The position numbers were made by a program, and so were the translations under genes. The notes under the pieces are model-generated. The model worked only from the letters and a program-made list of their open reading frames with translations, did no database searches and was not told the origin of the DNA. Below, in pieces: positions 42,790 to 54,335 of a stretch of 64,000 bases of DNA. This stretch comes from Taudactylus pleione (lineage: Eukaryota; Chordata; Amphibia; Anura; Myobatrachidae), in assembly GCA_031769625.1 (NCBI GenBank), contig JAUIMM010000040.1, positions 12,840,501 to 12,904,500 of the forward strand. Direction: 5' to 3'. Position 1 is the stretch's first letter, and each line of letters starts with the position of its first letter.

Positions 42790-43770
42790 CCGGCTTGGAA
42801 CCGTGTCGATTGGACATTCCATTTCTGAAGTTGTGCCGACATTTAACATATGTCAATCTACGGTATCACCGGGAATAACTCATCGAAGGCATTACCACTC
42901 ACCATGGAAAGCGCAGTGGACGACCACAGTGCTTAATGATCGTGACCAGCAGCGTCTGGACAAAATTGTCCATGGTAACAGACAAATGACACTGGCTCAA
43001 ATCACATCCACATTCAATGCAGGAGGTACCAGACCAATATCCAGCAGGTCAGTGCAGCGTTCTTTAGCATTCCCTGTTAACATTACAACACCAGAGACAG
43101 CGCCTCACCTGGGCTGGTGACGTTGCTAATTGGACCATGGAGGACTGGAAACATGTGGCGTGGTCTGATGAGTCATGAATCCAGTCGTTTCTGGCTGATG
43201 GCAAGATTCGGGTTTGGTGCAGACCCCATGAGGCCATGGACCCCAGATGTCAAAAAAGGCACCATGCAGGCTGGAGGTGGTTCCATAATGGTGTTGAGTG
43301 TGTTCACGTGGCAATGGTTGGGTCCGTTGGTCTGCCTGAGCACGTCATCAACTGGTAACTGTTACTTTGCATAGCTTGTTGACCATTTGCAACCCTTCAT
43401 GGACTTTATGTACTCCCACATGATGGAATATTCCAGCAAGATAATGCACCTTGTAATCGCTCCAAAGTTGTCCAGAATTGGTTCTAGGAGCATTCTGGAA
43501 AGTCCCAACGAATGGTGTGTCCACCACGTTCACCTAACATGAACCCAATGGAGAATTTATGGGACGTAGTGGAGAGGTCCATTTTCACCCAAGATCCTGC
43601 ACCTACAAATATCAGGGAATTGTGGGAAACTATCCAGACGGCATGGGTAAACATCTCTCCAAAGGTCTTCCGTCCACTTGTGGAATCGATGCCACATCGA
43701 GTTGCTGCACTTTGCTGGGCTAGAGGGGGTCCTACACGATGCTATTCATCTTTGTCTGTAAGTAGCCCAT
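42790..43770 (+). pseudogene. Tc1-like transposase relic, second subfamily
   Basis: Fragments in all three frames follow the order of a Tc1-like enzyme. HTH remnants (VVPTFNICQSTVSPGI) at about 42825 are followed by DRDQQRLDKIVHGNRQMTLA at about 42940. WTMEDWKHVAWSDES with the first Asp lies at about 43135, and GGGSIMVLSVFTW at about 43275. RSPNMNPMENLWDVVERSIF with the Glu is at 43528, then PHRVAALCWARGGPTRCYSS. The middle Asp block (QQDNAPCH in relatives) is garbled near 43440. Many shifts and stops; no terminal repeats recognised. Confidence 0.85.
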
Positions 43771-44085
43771 TGTTCATCAATACAGGGCATTTAGGGCAAT
43801 GTTTATATGAGACTACCAAAATAAATGATTTATCTTCTAACATTATAGATTCTGATTTAACATTTAATATTTGTTTGCACAAATATTAGGTGTATTTCTA
43901 ATTCTCACCTCGTGATCTTTTGCACTTTTTTTAATCTCCAATTCTAATAGTGTGCTTTTTCTTTACCATATTAAATAGCTGCCCTTTGAGGCACTGAATA
44001 ATTAGATACATATTTTACACTCTAAAGACATGATAAATGGAACAAGTATTCAATTCTAATTTGTGGTATTGTATCATCTTATTAG

Positions 44086-44296
44086 GTGATAGTAATACAG
44101 ACTTACTTTCGCCGCTGCCATGCCAAAAGAGTTGTGGAGCAACTGAGAGAAGAGAAAAGGCTGAGGACGGAATGGGAGGAAAGGGATGAATTCAGGAAGA
44201 AAAAAGAGAAAGAAGAAAGGCTGAGGAAAGAGTATGAGCGTAGAATGAACCCCAAAACCAAGGAAGATTTTGAGCTGCTCTATCATGCTCTTGAAT
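44086..44296 (+). CDS. IQUB: IQUB coding exon 6 (IQ motif)
   Basis: 211 nt, phase 0 in and phase 1 out, codons 425-494 plus one base. It starts [20 protein letters not shown]: the IQ motif is [12 protein letters not shown], with the glycine usual after the first Arg replaced by Arg. IQ motifs bind calmodulin. A long charged helix follows ([20 protein letters not shown]...), likely coiled coil, then [16 protein letters not shown]. Acceptor ATCTTATTAG and donor GAAT|GTAGGT. Confidence 0.95.
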
Positions 44297-44900
44297 GTAG
44301 GTGATCGTACTATATTGTGTATCTCTAGCTTCAACACACACGTATAGTATAACCTGTACATAAATAGAAAAAGACCTTAGGAGCTCGTGCTTAGTTGGAT
44401 GAAATGTGCATCTGAATACTGTGTAAAATGCGCCCCTAAAAAAGATGCCTTTAGCTTATCTTGAAGAGCTGGTAATATTACTGTATAAGATTAGTGCAGT
44501 TCAGCAAGAGTAGTATATCTGCAGGCCTGCCATAATTTCAGCCTCCCAATGCAAGCAAGTGGCAGGTGTGGTCATGTCCCTTTGTAAATATTGTGCCTCC
44601 TGCGCCACTGGAAGGGGTTCCACCATCTTGTGGGTGTGGCTGTGCATCTCCAACAAGCCCAGGCCTATCCTAGCCCCCTATTAGCACTCCTGCATATGCA
44701 CCTCTTACTCCAGGAATGAACAGTAGTATATCCACCTGGTCTATACCAGAAGATGAGGCTTCACAGTATTGGTAGTAAATGCTAAAATTACAATATACAA
44801 TTCTCTATCTATGTCTGCACAGTGTTATTCAAAAATAATAAAGTTGCATTAACAATGTAAAAGGAAATTATAACTAATAGAAAATTAAAATACTAATGAA

Positions 44901-45244
44901 GGGCCTGTTTCTGAGCTGTATGCAAATCTAATGGTTTACAGTATGTACATTTCCGATGGTGTGATAACTGCGCATGTGCAGATCTCGTTCTGATAGATCG
45001 CATGCAGTGCTCCCAGCATTTCTGAGGCTCGTCGAGGTCAGTGTCTGCATCTTGTGGTGCAGCTTCACTGGCCCCGGCAGCTTGAACACACTGGCCATCC
45101 TGAGTAAACTGAGGGTTACTCTGATGGCCGATGTTCATGCAGATGATCCGATGCTGCGCCTTCTGTGGCACTAGCATATTATTGCACAGCCGCTGAGTAC
45201 AAAGTCGCAGTTGCTGTGCAATAGCGTCCATATCTGAAGCAGGC
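44901..45244. mobile_element. Diverged GGGCCTGATTCA-family MITE
   Basis: Starts GGGCCTGTTTCTGAGCTGTA and ends ATATCTGAAGCAGGC, an imperfect inverted pair. No clear target duplication. Confidence 0.55.
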
Positions 45245-46237
45245 ACTAAGTTCAAATGAATACATACATCTCTTGCCATCCTCTTTAAAAGATCAAATTG
45301 GAATCTACTTTCATGCCGCGGACTGATTGCAGATATAAATGTAATAATGTGTACAGATCGCAGCAGCCACACTGCAGTACTAATAGCTGATGGAATTCAG
45401 ATGCACTCTCAGAAGTGGCTGCCAGTCATCATCATCACCAGTTTCTATTTTGCACAAGGAGTTGAGCATCCGGAAGTGTCCACCTCCAGACAAGTGCATA
45501 TGCATCTTTATCAGGGTCAGTTTGGGATGCTTTTTGTTTGAACACGCCCTTGCTGTACTTATCCCTCACTTACATGCCCCCTCCTATCTCCATCCTACCT
45601 CTGTAAACACAAGGAGTACATTCCAGTTGCAATAGGTACAGGTGTGTGTGGGGACGTGCAAGTCCAACTGTACAGGTGACCTCAGAACTGTATTTTGCCA
45701 ATCATTTAGTGTAGTACATGGATAAGGAAATCATAGCAGAGAACCATCTAGACTTTTTTGTAATTAAATCCTATATGCTAAAGTCAATATTTATATAGCA
45801 GGTTGTGGGTTAATATATGAAAACACCAATGTAAAGTTCCACTGTCGGCATTGGACCCCCATATGTGGTGTGTATGCTCCTTGACATTGAGTCTATCAGT
45901 GTCTGGAACAGTGCACAATTTTTGCACAAGAAAGTCAGTCATCTGATTCTGGTTGATTGTGCTGGAAAACACAGACTCCGGCATTGTTCCTAAGTATCCT
46001 ATAAATGGCCATGTGCATTCAGTTCTGGTGACTGAGAAGACATGACCTATAGATAACTGGTCTCATCTAACCATTGAGCAATCACAGGTGTTCTGTGGGT
46101 TGAGGCATTGTTATCCCGGGCAACAACCCTGCCATCAGGATAGAATGGCTGCTATGTTCTACCTGTGTGCATATCTTTGTGTGTGTGTGTGTGTGTGCAT
46201 TTAGAGCCCTTTGCTGTTGGAAACAAACACCCAGGAC

Positions 46238-46417
46238 CATGGGCGTAACTACCATAGGTGCAAAGGGAGCAGCTGCTATGGGGACTAGAGCTTAGAGGGG
46301 GGGGCATCTTACTTGTCAAAGTTACATGTGTTATATACATTTTTCACCATTGGGTGGTACATAGAGACCCTTACAAACTTTTGTTATGGGGCCTTCAAAT
46401 ACCTAGTTATGCCCCTG
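46238..46417. mobile_element. hAT-type MITE with perfect 8-bp duplication
   Basis: 180 bp starting CATGGGCGTAACTACC and ending AACCTAGTTATGCCCCTG-like text (ACCTAGTTATGCCCCTG), inverted ends of the GGGGCGTAACTA type. CCCAGGAC flanks both sides (46230-46237, 46418-46425). Confidence 0.9.
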
Positions 46418-46930
46418 CCCAGGACTGTAGAGGTTTATAGGGTGGCACCACAAGTACACATTTCCCTTTGTTGTACATATCTTACTATCTCCCAGATGAA
46501 AAGTATGGATTGCAATTATGTTGGACTCTTTAGATGCAGGACTACACTGCTATCATTCATAGGAAATGTGAAGCACCATTTGTATGATTTTCTTCCTAAA
46601 CAGCAATTTAAACCTTACTTACTGAGTCTATTAGGCCATAGACTCATATAAACTAAAACTGCACAACAGTGGAGGGTTGGCAACATTTGCCTTGGGATAG
46701 CTCACTTGTTAGTGGCCATAAATTAGGGGCACTTATTTTTGCATTTATCATTTCTGGAAATTATTTCAGAGGTAACAATTTTTAATGAACAATTGGCAGA
46801 AAAATGCTGGCTGTACACATCACCTCTTCTAGAGCCTTATGGCGGGTTATATTGTTGTACTGCTGGTTCTGTATATTAGTGCACTTACTGAAGGTCTGAA
46901 AGGTGCTGTTCCTGTCACTTGATGTCAGGC

Positions 46931-47221
46931 TTATGGTGCATACACACGGCACGATCTGTACCACCAACGACTTGAAAGATATATCTTTTAGTGAAGTCAT
47001 CCAGGACATCTCTGAACAGGCAAAGTTGACGATATCGGCCAAGTTGGCCTGCATGCATGGACGATGAAAGATATCTTTATCGTTCATTCGGGAACGCGCA
47101 TCGTTGGTCGTTGTCAGGTTGGGGACTGCAAAAAAGTAAACGATGTGAACGATAATGATATGAACGATATCGTTATCGTTCATATCGTTTATGAAAGTTG
47201 TACCATGTGTACGCACCATAA
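46931..47221. mobile_element. MITE with TTATGGTGC ends
   Basis: The left end TTATGGTGCATACACACGGC and right end CATGTGTACGCACCATAA are inverted. The interior is rich in ATCGTT/AACGAT words that pair across 47140-47195. Harbinger-like TTA/TAA borders are likely. Confidence 0.8.
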
Positions 47222-47845
47222 ATCTGCAAAAGCAAGAGTTGCCCAAGGCAGTTATCCGTTCACCCACTTTAGTAGCCCTTTCTGCAGAACAACCATTTTT
47301 GAATTCTCCTTTCTTCAGTGTGCCTTTACAGTCCATGGTATGAGTTGGAAAGGCGGTATGATTCATTCCAATCTGTGATTAACAGCTGTAAGGTTGTTAT
47401 TTGAAGTGCAAAAAGATGTTAACGTTCAGTGGAGAACTTATTAAAAAAATATGTCACAGTACAGCTGTAAGATTAGCTTTTGTAATAATGTTATATTGAC
47501 ATTTTCCTGCTTCCAAAATTTCTACTTTGAAAAGGCCATGTTCTTTATTTTCCCTACTATATCATGTTCACAATAAATAATGAAAAACAACATGCCCTTA
47601 CAAACAACATACACCATGGAACCAGCAGGTCTGGGTACACCATCATGGAGTAGACTTGATAATATGCTTTGAATGTGCAAAAATGCAGAAAATATAGAGC
47701 TTGCCCAGCATCACCTGCCACAGTTTGTGGTAGGATTTTATTTTCGTCATATAACTATGCCCATTGTTTTTACCTTTTGTGTGTTTTTGAATATAATTTT
47801 AATGCTTCTTATTTTACAAAGTGTAATTATGTGCATTCTTTTAAG

Positions 47846-48021
47846 TATGGAGGAAAGAAGAGGTGGAGCGCATTAACCAGACGTATACTGGTGCTGAAAG
47901 AAAAGCAGCTCTCTGTGCTCTTCTGGACCAGGAGACACAGCTGATCGGCTCCATTGGCCGGCACAAAATAGATGCGGGTGAAGAGAACCATGTGAAAGCT
48001 ATACAGTCTCTCCTGAACAAG
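47846..48021 (+). CDS. IQUB: IQUB coding exon 7
   Basis: 176 nt, enters in phase 1 (split Leu codon) and leaves in phase 0, codons 496-553 after the split residue. It encodes WRKEEVERINQTYTGAERKA, then ALCALLDQETQLIGSIGRHK and ends QSLLNK. The GAERKAALC.LL..ETQ.I.SIGRH block is conserved in IQUB. The acceptor TTCTTTTAAG is good. The donor AACAAG|GTCTGT is unusual after GT but fits the phase of exon 8. Confidence 0.95.
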
Positions 48022-48479
48022 GTCTGTAGTGTCTTAAGTTTGCATTACAATAACAAGTATTATATTGATTGTTCCATGTCTATGGTTCAGTACTTTCATG
48101 GACTGTGCATGTCATGTGATGCTTAATCTTATATTAATGCTGTTACAAAGAAAGGTGTTAATATACAAATTCTAACGTGTTAAAGAAAATGATCTCTAGA
48201 TATAAATTATTCTTCTATAATTTAAACAAAATATAATATATATGTGAGACTTCAGCAAGACAATGACACATTGATATTAGTACTAGCTGTTGTACACAGC
48301 ATTCCAGGGAATTTCTCAGTCTGCCCCCTTCCACCCCATCTCTTTTTCCATCCCCCTTTCTCTGTCTCTCCCGCTCTTTCCCTGTCACAATATCTGTTCT
48401 CCTTTTCCCCATCTCTCTCCCTCATCTATTTCCCCTCTCCTCTTCTTACTTTCTACAATCTTTCCCTTCTCTCCCTGTC

Positions 48480-48651
48480 ACCCTTTCTCTTGCTCTTTAC
48501 CCCTCTTATCTCTCTCCCCCTTATTTCTCTCTCTCCCCCTTATTTCTCTTTCTCCCCCTTATCTCTCTCCCCCTTATTTCTCTCTCTCCCCCTTATCTCT
48601 CTCTCCCCCTTATTTCTCTCTCTTTCCCCCTTATTTCTCTCTCTCTTCCCC

Positions 48652-48698
<47 letters not shown>

Positions 48699-48990
48699 CC
48701 TTATCTCTCTCTCCCCCCCTTATCTCTCTCTCCCCCTTATTTCTCTCTCTCTCCCCCTTATCTCTCTCTCCCCCTTATTTCTCTCTCTCTCCCCCTTATC
48801 TCTCTCTCCCCCTTATTTCTCTCTCTCTCCCCCTTATCTCTCTCTCCCCCTTATTTCTCTCTCTCTCTCTCCCCCTTATCTCTCTCCCCCTTATTTCTCT
48901 CTCTCTCCCCCTTATCTCTCTCTCTCTCTCTCTCTCCCCCTTATCTCTCTCTCACCCTTATTTCTCTCTCTCCCTCTTCATCTCTTTCTT
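48480..48990. repeat. Pyrimidine-only tract, CTCTCTCCCCCTTAT repeats and (CT)n
   Basis: About 500 bp almost entirely C and T on the + strand. It has irregular TCTCTCCCCCTTATTTCTC units and pure (CT)n at about 48655-48695. Such mirror-like homopyrimidine tracts can form triplexes. Long open frames here (48244-49020) are artefacts of composition. Confidence 0.9.
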
Positions 48991-49393
48991 CTAGAGCCTC
49001 TTTTTTCTGTTCTTCTGTAGGTGCATGCACATGTTTGAGCAGCCATGGTGAACTGGACAAACAGCAGTGTTGGCAAAATATTTGGGTAAGTGGGGAAAGT
49101 TGGTTAATGTGCTGCCAAAGCTGGCCCATGATAGGTTTTTTCATTATCGCTGGCAGTGGGTGCTCTCAGCAGGGTGCAGGCACACACTGCTGCCTGATTC
49201 TCATTGCATCTGGGACATACAGTTTTATAGGATTATATGGTTATACTTATAGGATCACCATAACTATTTTTAGGTATTTGTATATTTGATCCTAATTTTT
49301 TTTTTAACTATCAAAAAATTCTTTATAATACTTTAACAAATACTTTTGCTGTTAGGATATTCTTTCCCATGAGCATTGAATTTGCTTGTCATA

Positions 49394-49723
49394 CAGACCT
49401 TCCTCACTTAACGACCGAGTTCCGTTCCTACGACTTGGTCATTAAACAAATCGGTCGTTAAGTGAGGACATATAGTGACCGGGAAGTAGCAGGTCCCAGG
49501 CTGAGGGTGACATGTGCCTGTGTGTGCCCCACCTCCTCCGAGAGCGTGTTGCTGTCCTTGCAAGGTGTCCTATGTGTCTCACACCACAGCCAGGGCTTCC
49601 TCTTGCAGCAGAGTCTGTCTTTTTTTTTTTTTAATCACTGCAAGTCACAGTTAGCTGGTCAGAGCGCCAGTCGTAAGTCCGAATGGTCGCTGAACAGGTA
49701 GGTCGCTAAGTGAGGAATGTCTG
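49394..49723. mobile_element. Tc1/pogo-type MITE with TA duplication
   Basis: Starts CAGACCTTCCTCACTTAACG and ends GTCGCTAAGTGAGGAATGTC-TG, inverted ends. TA lies on both sides (49392-49393, 49724-49725). An internal copy of the end (ATCGGTCGTTAAGTGAGG at 49451) gives extra fold-back. No transposase. Confidence 0.85.
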
Positions 49724-49869
49724 TACTTTAAGTTACCCAGATGTGGGTTGCTGGAATGCCTATCATCTCTATTTGGCTTTGGTGCAAAATCTATACAGAT
49801 ATTTTAACAGTTTGTCAATGAGAATGTGTGATCTGTTTTTAAAGTAGGGTTCAGGGTTTAATGAAAGGG

Positions 49870-50200
49870 ACGCTATGCGTCCCTGTCATTATCGGTGCTG
49901 CTATCTACAAGATAGCAGCGCCAATGTGCTGGGCTATGTATGAACGGTCGTTGGCACTGACCCTTCCAACAGCTGCAGCTATCGATATCGACAGCTGCAG
50001 CTGACGTTGCCTATCACCACAGCAGGGAAAACATAGACCCTGCTGCGGGGGCTGCTGGCTCTGGGTGCTGCACGCGGGTTCTTCAATGCTTGCAAGATCC
50101 TGCGTATGCCCAGTGGAGCTGGCCGGGAGGTGAGACACAGCGTATGAGCACTAGGCTGGTGCGCTGTGTACTCAGACAGGGATTGCCGGCAGATGAGAAG
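49870..50200. mobile_element. Fragment related to the GC-rich element at 23222-23711
   Basis: The CATTATCGGTGCTGCTATCT, GAACGGTCGTTGG and GACAGCTGCAGCT words match, in inverted orientation, the part at 23500-23640 of the earlier element. It abuts the 46-bp array. Confidence 0.5.
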
Positions 50201-50204
50201 TTCA

Positions 50205-50990
50205 TTCAGAACTCCATGCCCCACTTCCTCCAATCACTACTCCTCGTTCCTACAGAACTCCATGCCCCACTTCCTCCAATCACTACTCCTCGTTCCTACA
50301 GAACTCCATGCCCCACTTCCTCCAATCACTACTCCTCGTTCCTACAGAACTCCATGCCCCACTTCCTCCAGTCACTACTCCTCGTTCCTACAGAACTCCA
50401 TGCCCCACTTCCTCCATTCACTACTCCTCGTTCCTACAGAACTCCATGCCCCACTTCCTCCAATCACTACTCCTCGTTCCTACAGAACTCCATGCCCCAC
50501 TTCCTCCAATCACTACTCCTCGTTCCTACAGAACTCCATGCCCCACTTCCTCCAATCACTACTCCTCGTTCCTACAGAACTCCATGCCCCACTTCCTCTA
50601 ATCACTACTCCTCGTTCCTACAGAACTCCATGCCCCACTTCCTCCAATCACTACTCCTCGTTCCTACAGAACTCCATGCCCCACTTCCTCCAATCACTAC
50701 TCCTCGTTCCTACAGAACTCCATGCCCCACCTCCTCCAATCACTACTCCTCGTTCCTACAGAACTCCATGCCCCACTTCCTCCAATCACTACTCCTCGTT
50801 CCTACAGAACTCTATGCCCCACTTCCTCCAATCACTACTCCTCGTTCCTACAGAACTCTATGCCACACTTCCTCCAGTCACTGCTCCCTGTCCTTACAGA
50901 ACTCTGTGCCTGACTTTCTCCAGTCACAGCCCCTTGTCCCTACAGAACTCTGTGCCCAACTTCCTCCAGTCACTGCCCCACAATACTATA
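50205..50990. repeat. 46-bp tandem repeat, about 17 units
   Basis: Unit: CAGAACTCCATGCCCCACTT, then CCTCCAATCACTACTCCTCG, then TTCCTA. The first 14 or so units are nearly identical; units after about 50860 are diverged. 46 bp is one more than a multiple of three, so a frame passes through all three readings in 138 bp, giving open frames of 276 and 359 codons. No evidence of coding. Confidence 0.95.
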
Positions 50991-51029
50991 GAATAGTGCT
51001 CTATTTTCTCCAGCCACCGCCACAACAGA

Positions 51030-51160
51030 ACTCTGGGGTAGATAGCAGCACGCATTGTGCTGTTATAACTCTTCCTGCTTTGCCTCATGAACATCTCATC
51101 TGCCGAAGTGGGGGAGTGAAAATTCCCCCTCCAGCGATCCCTGCCAGAGCACACAGTGAA
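51030..51160. mobile_element. Fragment related to 23222-23380
   Basis: GGGGTAGATAGCAGCACGC, CTTCCTGCTTTGCCTCATGA and GAACATCTCATCTGCCG follow the left end of the element at 23222 in the same orientation. With the piece at 49870 it brackets the 46-bp array. Confidence 0.55.
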
Positions 51161-52221
51161 GGTACATAACAGCTTACATACAATAAGAGTACTAGGGAAA
51201 TGTACATGGATAGAAAACTGGATGAAAACTAGAAGCCAGAGCTTAGATATAAATGGGAAATCTACAGTACGGAGGTACTTGTGCACCACAGGAATCATAT
51301 CTGCTGATGACACTATCCTATATACTGTAGAGCAAGTTAGTAAGTTATTACATAAAGATTTAGAGAAAATGGAAATTGTGTGGAAATGGGAGAGTGTAGT
51401 AGCACAAAAAGGAGGTGCTACCAGTTGAGTGCGTTTGCAAATTGTAAAAGACAGAGACACAACGCCTAAAACAGCCTAAGTACATTGACATGTTGATTAT
51501 AATAACAGGTATATGTCAAAGGTGACTTTATTACAAACATGTTGTTTACAAGGTACTTGTATTGTATATTGTGTATTATCTACTGTGCAAAGGCAGAGAA
51601 CAGTTTGGCAACAGATGTAGCAGGAAACCAGATTTATCCAGATGAGCTCTATTGAACTTCGCACTTTAGCTCCTTTTAGCAATCCTGCAAAGTATAACAG
51701 AATATAGATCATCTTTGTAGATCATAAGCTGTAGTAATTGATTAATGGAGTTAAGTAAATGGGGTTTATATAAATCTGTGTGTATTTGTAACAATTTGGT
51801 ACATAGATGTCCTTAGGTGACATGTTGTAATTCATAGTTATGTATGGTTGATTATACTATACACCTGTTTTTGCTTTATACAGTCTCACGTATATATTGA
51901 TTCAAATTATGCTACATTATCAAAGCAACTGGAAAGACAATGTGAGATTTGTTTTGCTCAGAAGCTGAAATAAGTTTTGTGCCAGAAACTATAGTCATTT
52001 GTAATAGAGCTGCTGGGCTAGACTGACAATCTAGGTAGCTTTATTCTAACCATACCCAGCATTTCCTGATGTTACACTATATTCCACAATAACAGACAGA
52101 TACAGTATTTCAGTAATCACAAAATTAACCCTGGCGCCTATTGAGGACCTGTGGTGAGTAGGCTCATGTAGCTGCCAACTTGCAGAATTGGAGATTGCCT
52201 TTCTCCAATACAAAAAGAAGA

Positions 52222-53476
52222 CTAAAACAGGGATATACTGCAAAGGCGCTAAAACATCATGAACACTGTATCAGCCAAAATAAATTTATTGAATAGTACA
52301 CATATATTAGACTATAAGCTCCTAGGAGTAAATAGACAGTAGCACATAACAGTCAGTAAAATCAATACAGTAATGTTAAGAGCATATAGATACAAACTAG
52401 TAGCAGAGCATATGTGGAAACAAACTCAATGTGGCTGTTTAAGAGAATACATAGTATCAATGACAATCTTGAATGGAAACTAAGTAAGTCTCTTGTATCC
52501 ACATGAGAGAGTAAAAAAGAAGCGAGTCTTCCACAAATGTGGATATAATGAAATGGCAATTAGGCTGGAGTAATAATCCTTTAGATCAGGGATTGGGAAC
52601 CTCAGGCCCGGGGGCCGTATACTGCCCCCGGAATCATTTGGTCTGGCCCTCTGAGCTTTTTTCTGCTAGCCTCATCTGGCTAGCAGGGTGCCTAGAATGG
52701 CATCCTGCAGCCAGACTATATGCAGCAGTGCCGCCTGGGGCGTCCTTAGGATGCTTCAGACGGTCCCACCGCTGCCCTTACAGCTCCCCGGAGCATCCTC
52801 AGGATGCTCCAGGCATTGCTGTAATCATCGGTGATGTCACACGGAGGATCGTGGCCTGCACTGGGCCCGCGAATAATGTCATATAAATCAACATGGCCCT
52901 CGGCAGAAAAAAGGTTCCCCACCCCTGCTTTAGATGTTAGTAGGATAAATTGAACCGGCACACAGGAGAATTCCCTTGGTACTCACTGTGTTGCAGTCCT
53001 TAATGATCAGACTCCGGTCTGAGGTTTAGTGACGTAATTCCAGCGTCTGCTGGTCACAGTGTGGTGATCCGGGTCGTGGATAATGGACAAAGGGAGCCAA
53101 CTCAGGGCGGTCACTGCAATGTGGACACCGGTGGGTTCCCTTAGTACTCACTGTGTTGCGGTCCTTAATGATCAAACTCCGGTCTGAAGTAAAACAAAGT
53201 ACTCCCAGCGTCTGCTGGTCACAGTGTGGTGAGCCGGGCCGTGAGTAATGAACAAAAGGAGCCAACTCAGGGCAGTCACTGCAATGTGAGTGCCGGTTCC
53301 TGTGTAAGTCCTAGACCACGCCGGGTCCGTAAGCAGGGTCTCCATCAGCCTATATGAATGTGCTCCAGCACAGTGAATAATCAGGTGCTCTTGACTGGAG
53401 AGCGAATGGAAAGGAAATGCTTCGGACTAGATGGTTCACGATGTTTTAGCGCCTTTGCAGTATATCCCTGTTTTAG
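52222..53476. mobile_element. Element with perfect 37-bp terminal inverted repeats
   Basis: Positions 52222-52258 (CTAAAACAGGGATATACTGC, then AAAGGCGCTAAAACATC) are exactly inverted at 53440-53476. Inside are a 231-bp segment also found at 54336-54569, a nested hAT MITE (52587-52927) and a tandem duplication of about 155 bp at 52983-53290 (CCAGCGTCTGCTGGTCACAG twice). No open frame of note. Exact terminal repeats suggest a recent insertion; class unresolved (CTA...TAG ends; TA duplication possible). Confidence 0.85.
52587..52927. mobile_element. hAT-type MITE nested inside 52222-53476
   Basis: Starts CAGGGATTGGGAACCTCAGG and ends AAGGTTCCCCACCCCTG. CTTTAGAT flanks both sides (52579-52586, 52928-52935). 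The CAGGGGTGGGGAACC end is a known hAT terminus in vertebrates. Confidence 0.9.
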
Positions 53477-53735
53477 ATACAGTATTTGAGCCTCCAGCTG
53501 TATATGCCTGTGTTAGTGCATAATGTGATCAGGATACGTGAGTTGCTTCTCAGCAAATAAGGGTCAAGCAAAGAGATTTGCTGATTGCAGTAATTTTTAT
53601 GTGCTTATAGCACAACACAACAAATCAATTCTGTTTAATGTTGTTCTAGTATATAAAGAATGATATTTAGATTAGGTTTATTTTGATTTTATTTTTCATT
53701 GTGTGATTATCTATGATTTTGTTTCTTACATAAAG

Positions 53736-53906
53736 TGCTGTGAACCCAAGAGATGGAAAGCATTTGATGGAAAAATGACTGAGATGGATACTCAATTTAC
53801 AATCCGCGCCAGAGAGCTGCGTAGCATCTACGCCAGTATTAATACCAAGACCTTCACTAATGATGAGAGGCTTGATGCGCTTTTGACCCTTAAGCATACT
53901 GTCAAG
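53736..53906 (+). CDS. IQUB: IQUB coding exon 8 (last in window)
   Basis: 171 nt, phase 0 both ends, codons 554-610. It encodes [20 protein letters not shown], then [20 protein letters not shown] and ends [12 protein letters not shown]. The [13 protein letters not shown] and [14 protein letters not shown] blocks are strongly conserved in IQUB. Acceptor TTACATAAAG and donor GTCAAG|GTAATA. About 180 more residues are expected in later exons, including a Cys-rich segment. I could not find them in the remaining 10 kb, so the gene is cut by the window edge. Confidence 0.95.
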
Positions 53907-53978
53907 GTAATATATATTGCATGCAAAGTTGTTTTGTAGCATTGTTAATATGCCACAGCTCATTTTTTTATTAAGATA

Positions 53979-54330
53979 CACTACCGGTCAAAAAGTTTAG
54001 AACACTTGAATTTTTCCATTTTGTATTGAAAGGTAAGCAATTCAAGTCCAGCGAATAATCTGAAATGGTCAGCGGTAATCTGCTAAAGGTTGCATCTCTC
54101 TTTTTTTTAAAAGCCATATTGGTAGACTTAGCAGCTAGGCTGAAATGGCAGGCTTGTGTGGGTAGATTGCTGGATGAGCAATGAAAAGTGTATACAGAAA
54201 TGAAGTAAAAAACAGCCACTCTGCAATGTTATAGCACCATTGTACTCTCTGTGCCCCTTGATTTGCAAAAGTGTGCCCAGTTTTCCAGCAAGGCAATTTA
54301 TTTATGAGGCAGGATTGCAGTATTCTTAGA
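53979..54330. mobile_element. 5' end of a Tc1-like element
   Basis: Starts CACTACCGGTCAAAAAGTTT after TA (53977-53978), continuing AGAACACTTGAATTTTTCC and TCAAGTCCAGCGAATAATC. This is the familiar terminal repeat of a Tc1-like family in fish and frogs. It breaks off near 54330 before any transposase. It lies 72 bp after the exon 8 border. Confidence 0.8.
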
Positions 54331-54335
54331 GCACA

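Larger units (their letters stand above)
41072..44085. other. IQUB intron 5, with MITEs and a Tc1-like relic
   Basis: 3.0 kb. It contains two GGGCCTGATTCA elements, a GC-rich inverted-repeat element and a broken Tc1-like transposase, each listed separately. The rest is AT-rich. Confidence 0.6.
44297..47845. other. IQUB intron 6 (3.5 kb)
   Basis: Contains three MITEs listed separately. Positions 45245-46237 and 46418-46930 show no recognised feature apart from (GT)n at 46180-46198. Confidence 0.5.
48022..53735. other. IQUB intron 7 (5.7 kb)
   Basis: Holds a pyrimidine-rich tract, a TA-bounded MITE, a 46-bp array and a 37-bp-inverted-repeat element, each listed separately. Positions 51440-52220 show no recognised feature. 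Confidence 0.5.

Noticed and set aside
48244..49020. 258-codon Ser/Leu/Pro-rich open frame
   Set aside because: Low-complexity pyrimidine tract; composition alone explains it.
50090..51169. 359-codon and 276-codon open frames
   Set aside because: Produced by the 46-bp array read through three frames; no start context, splice signal or family.
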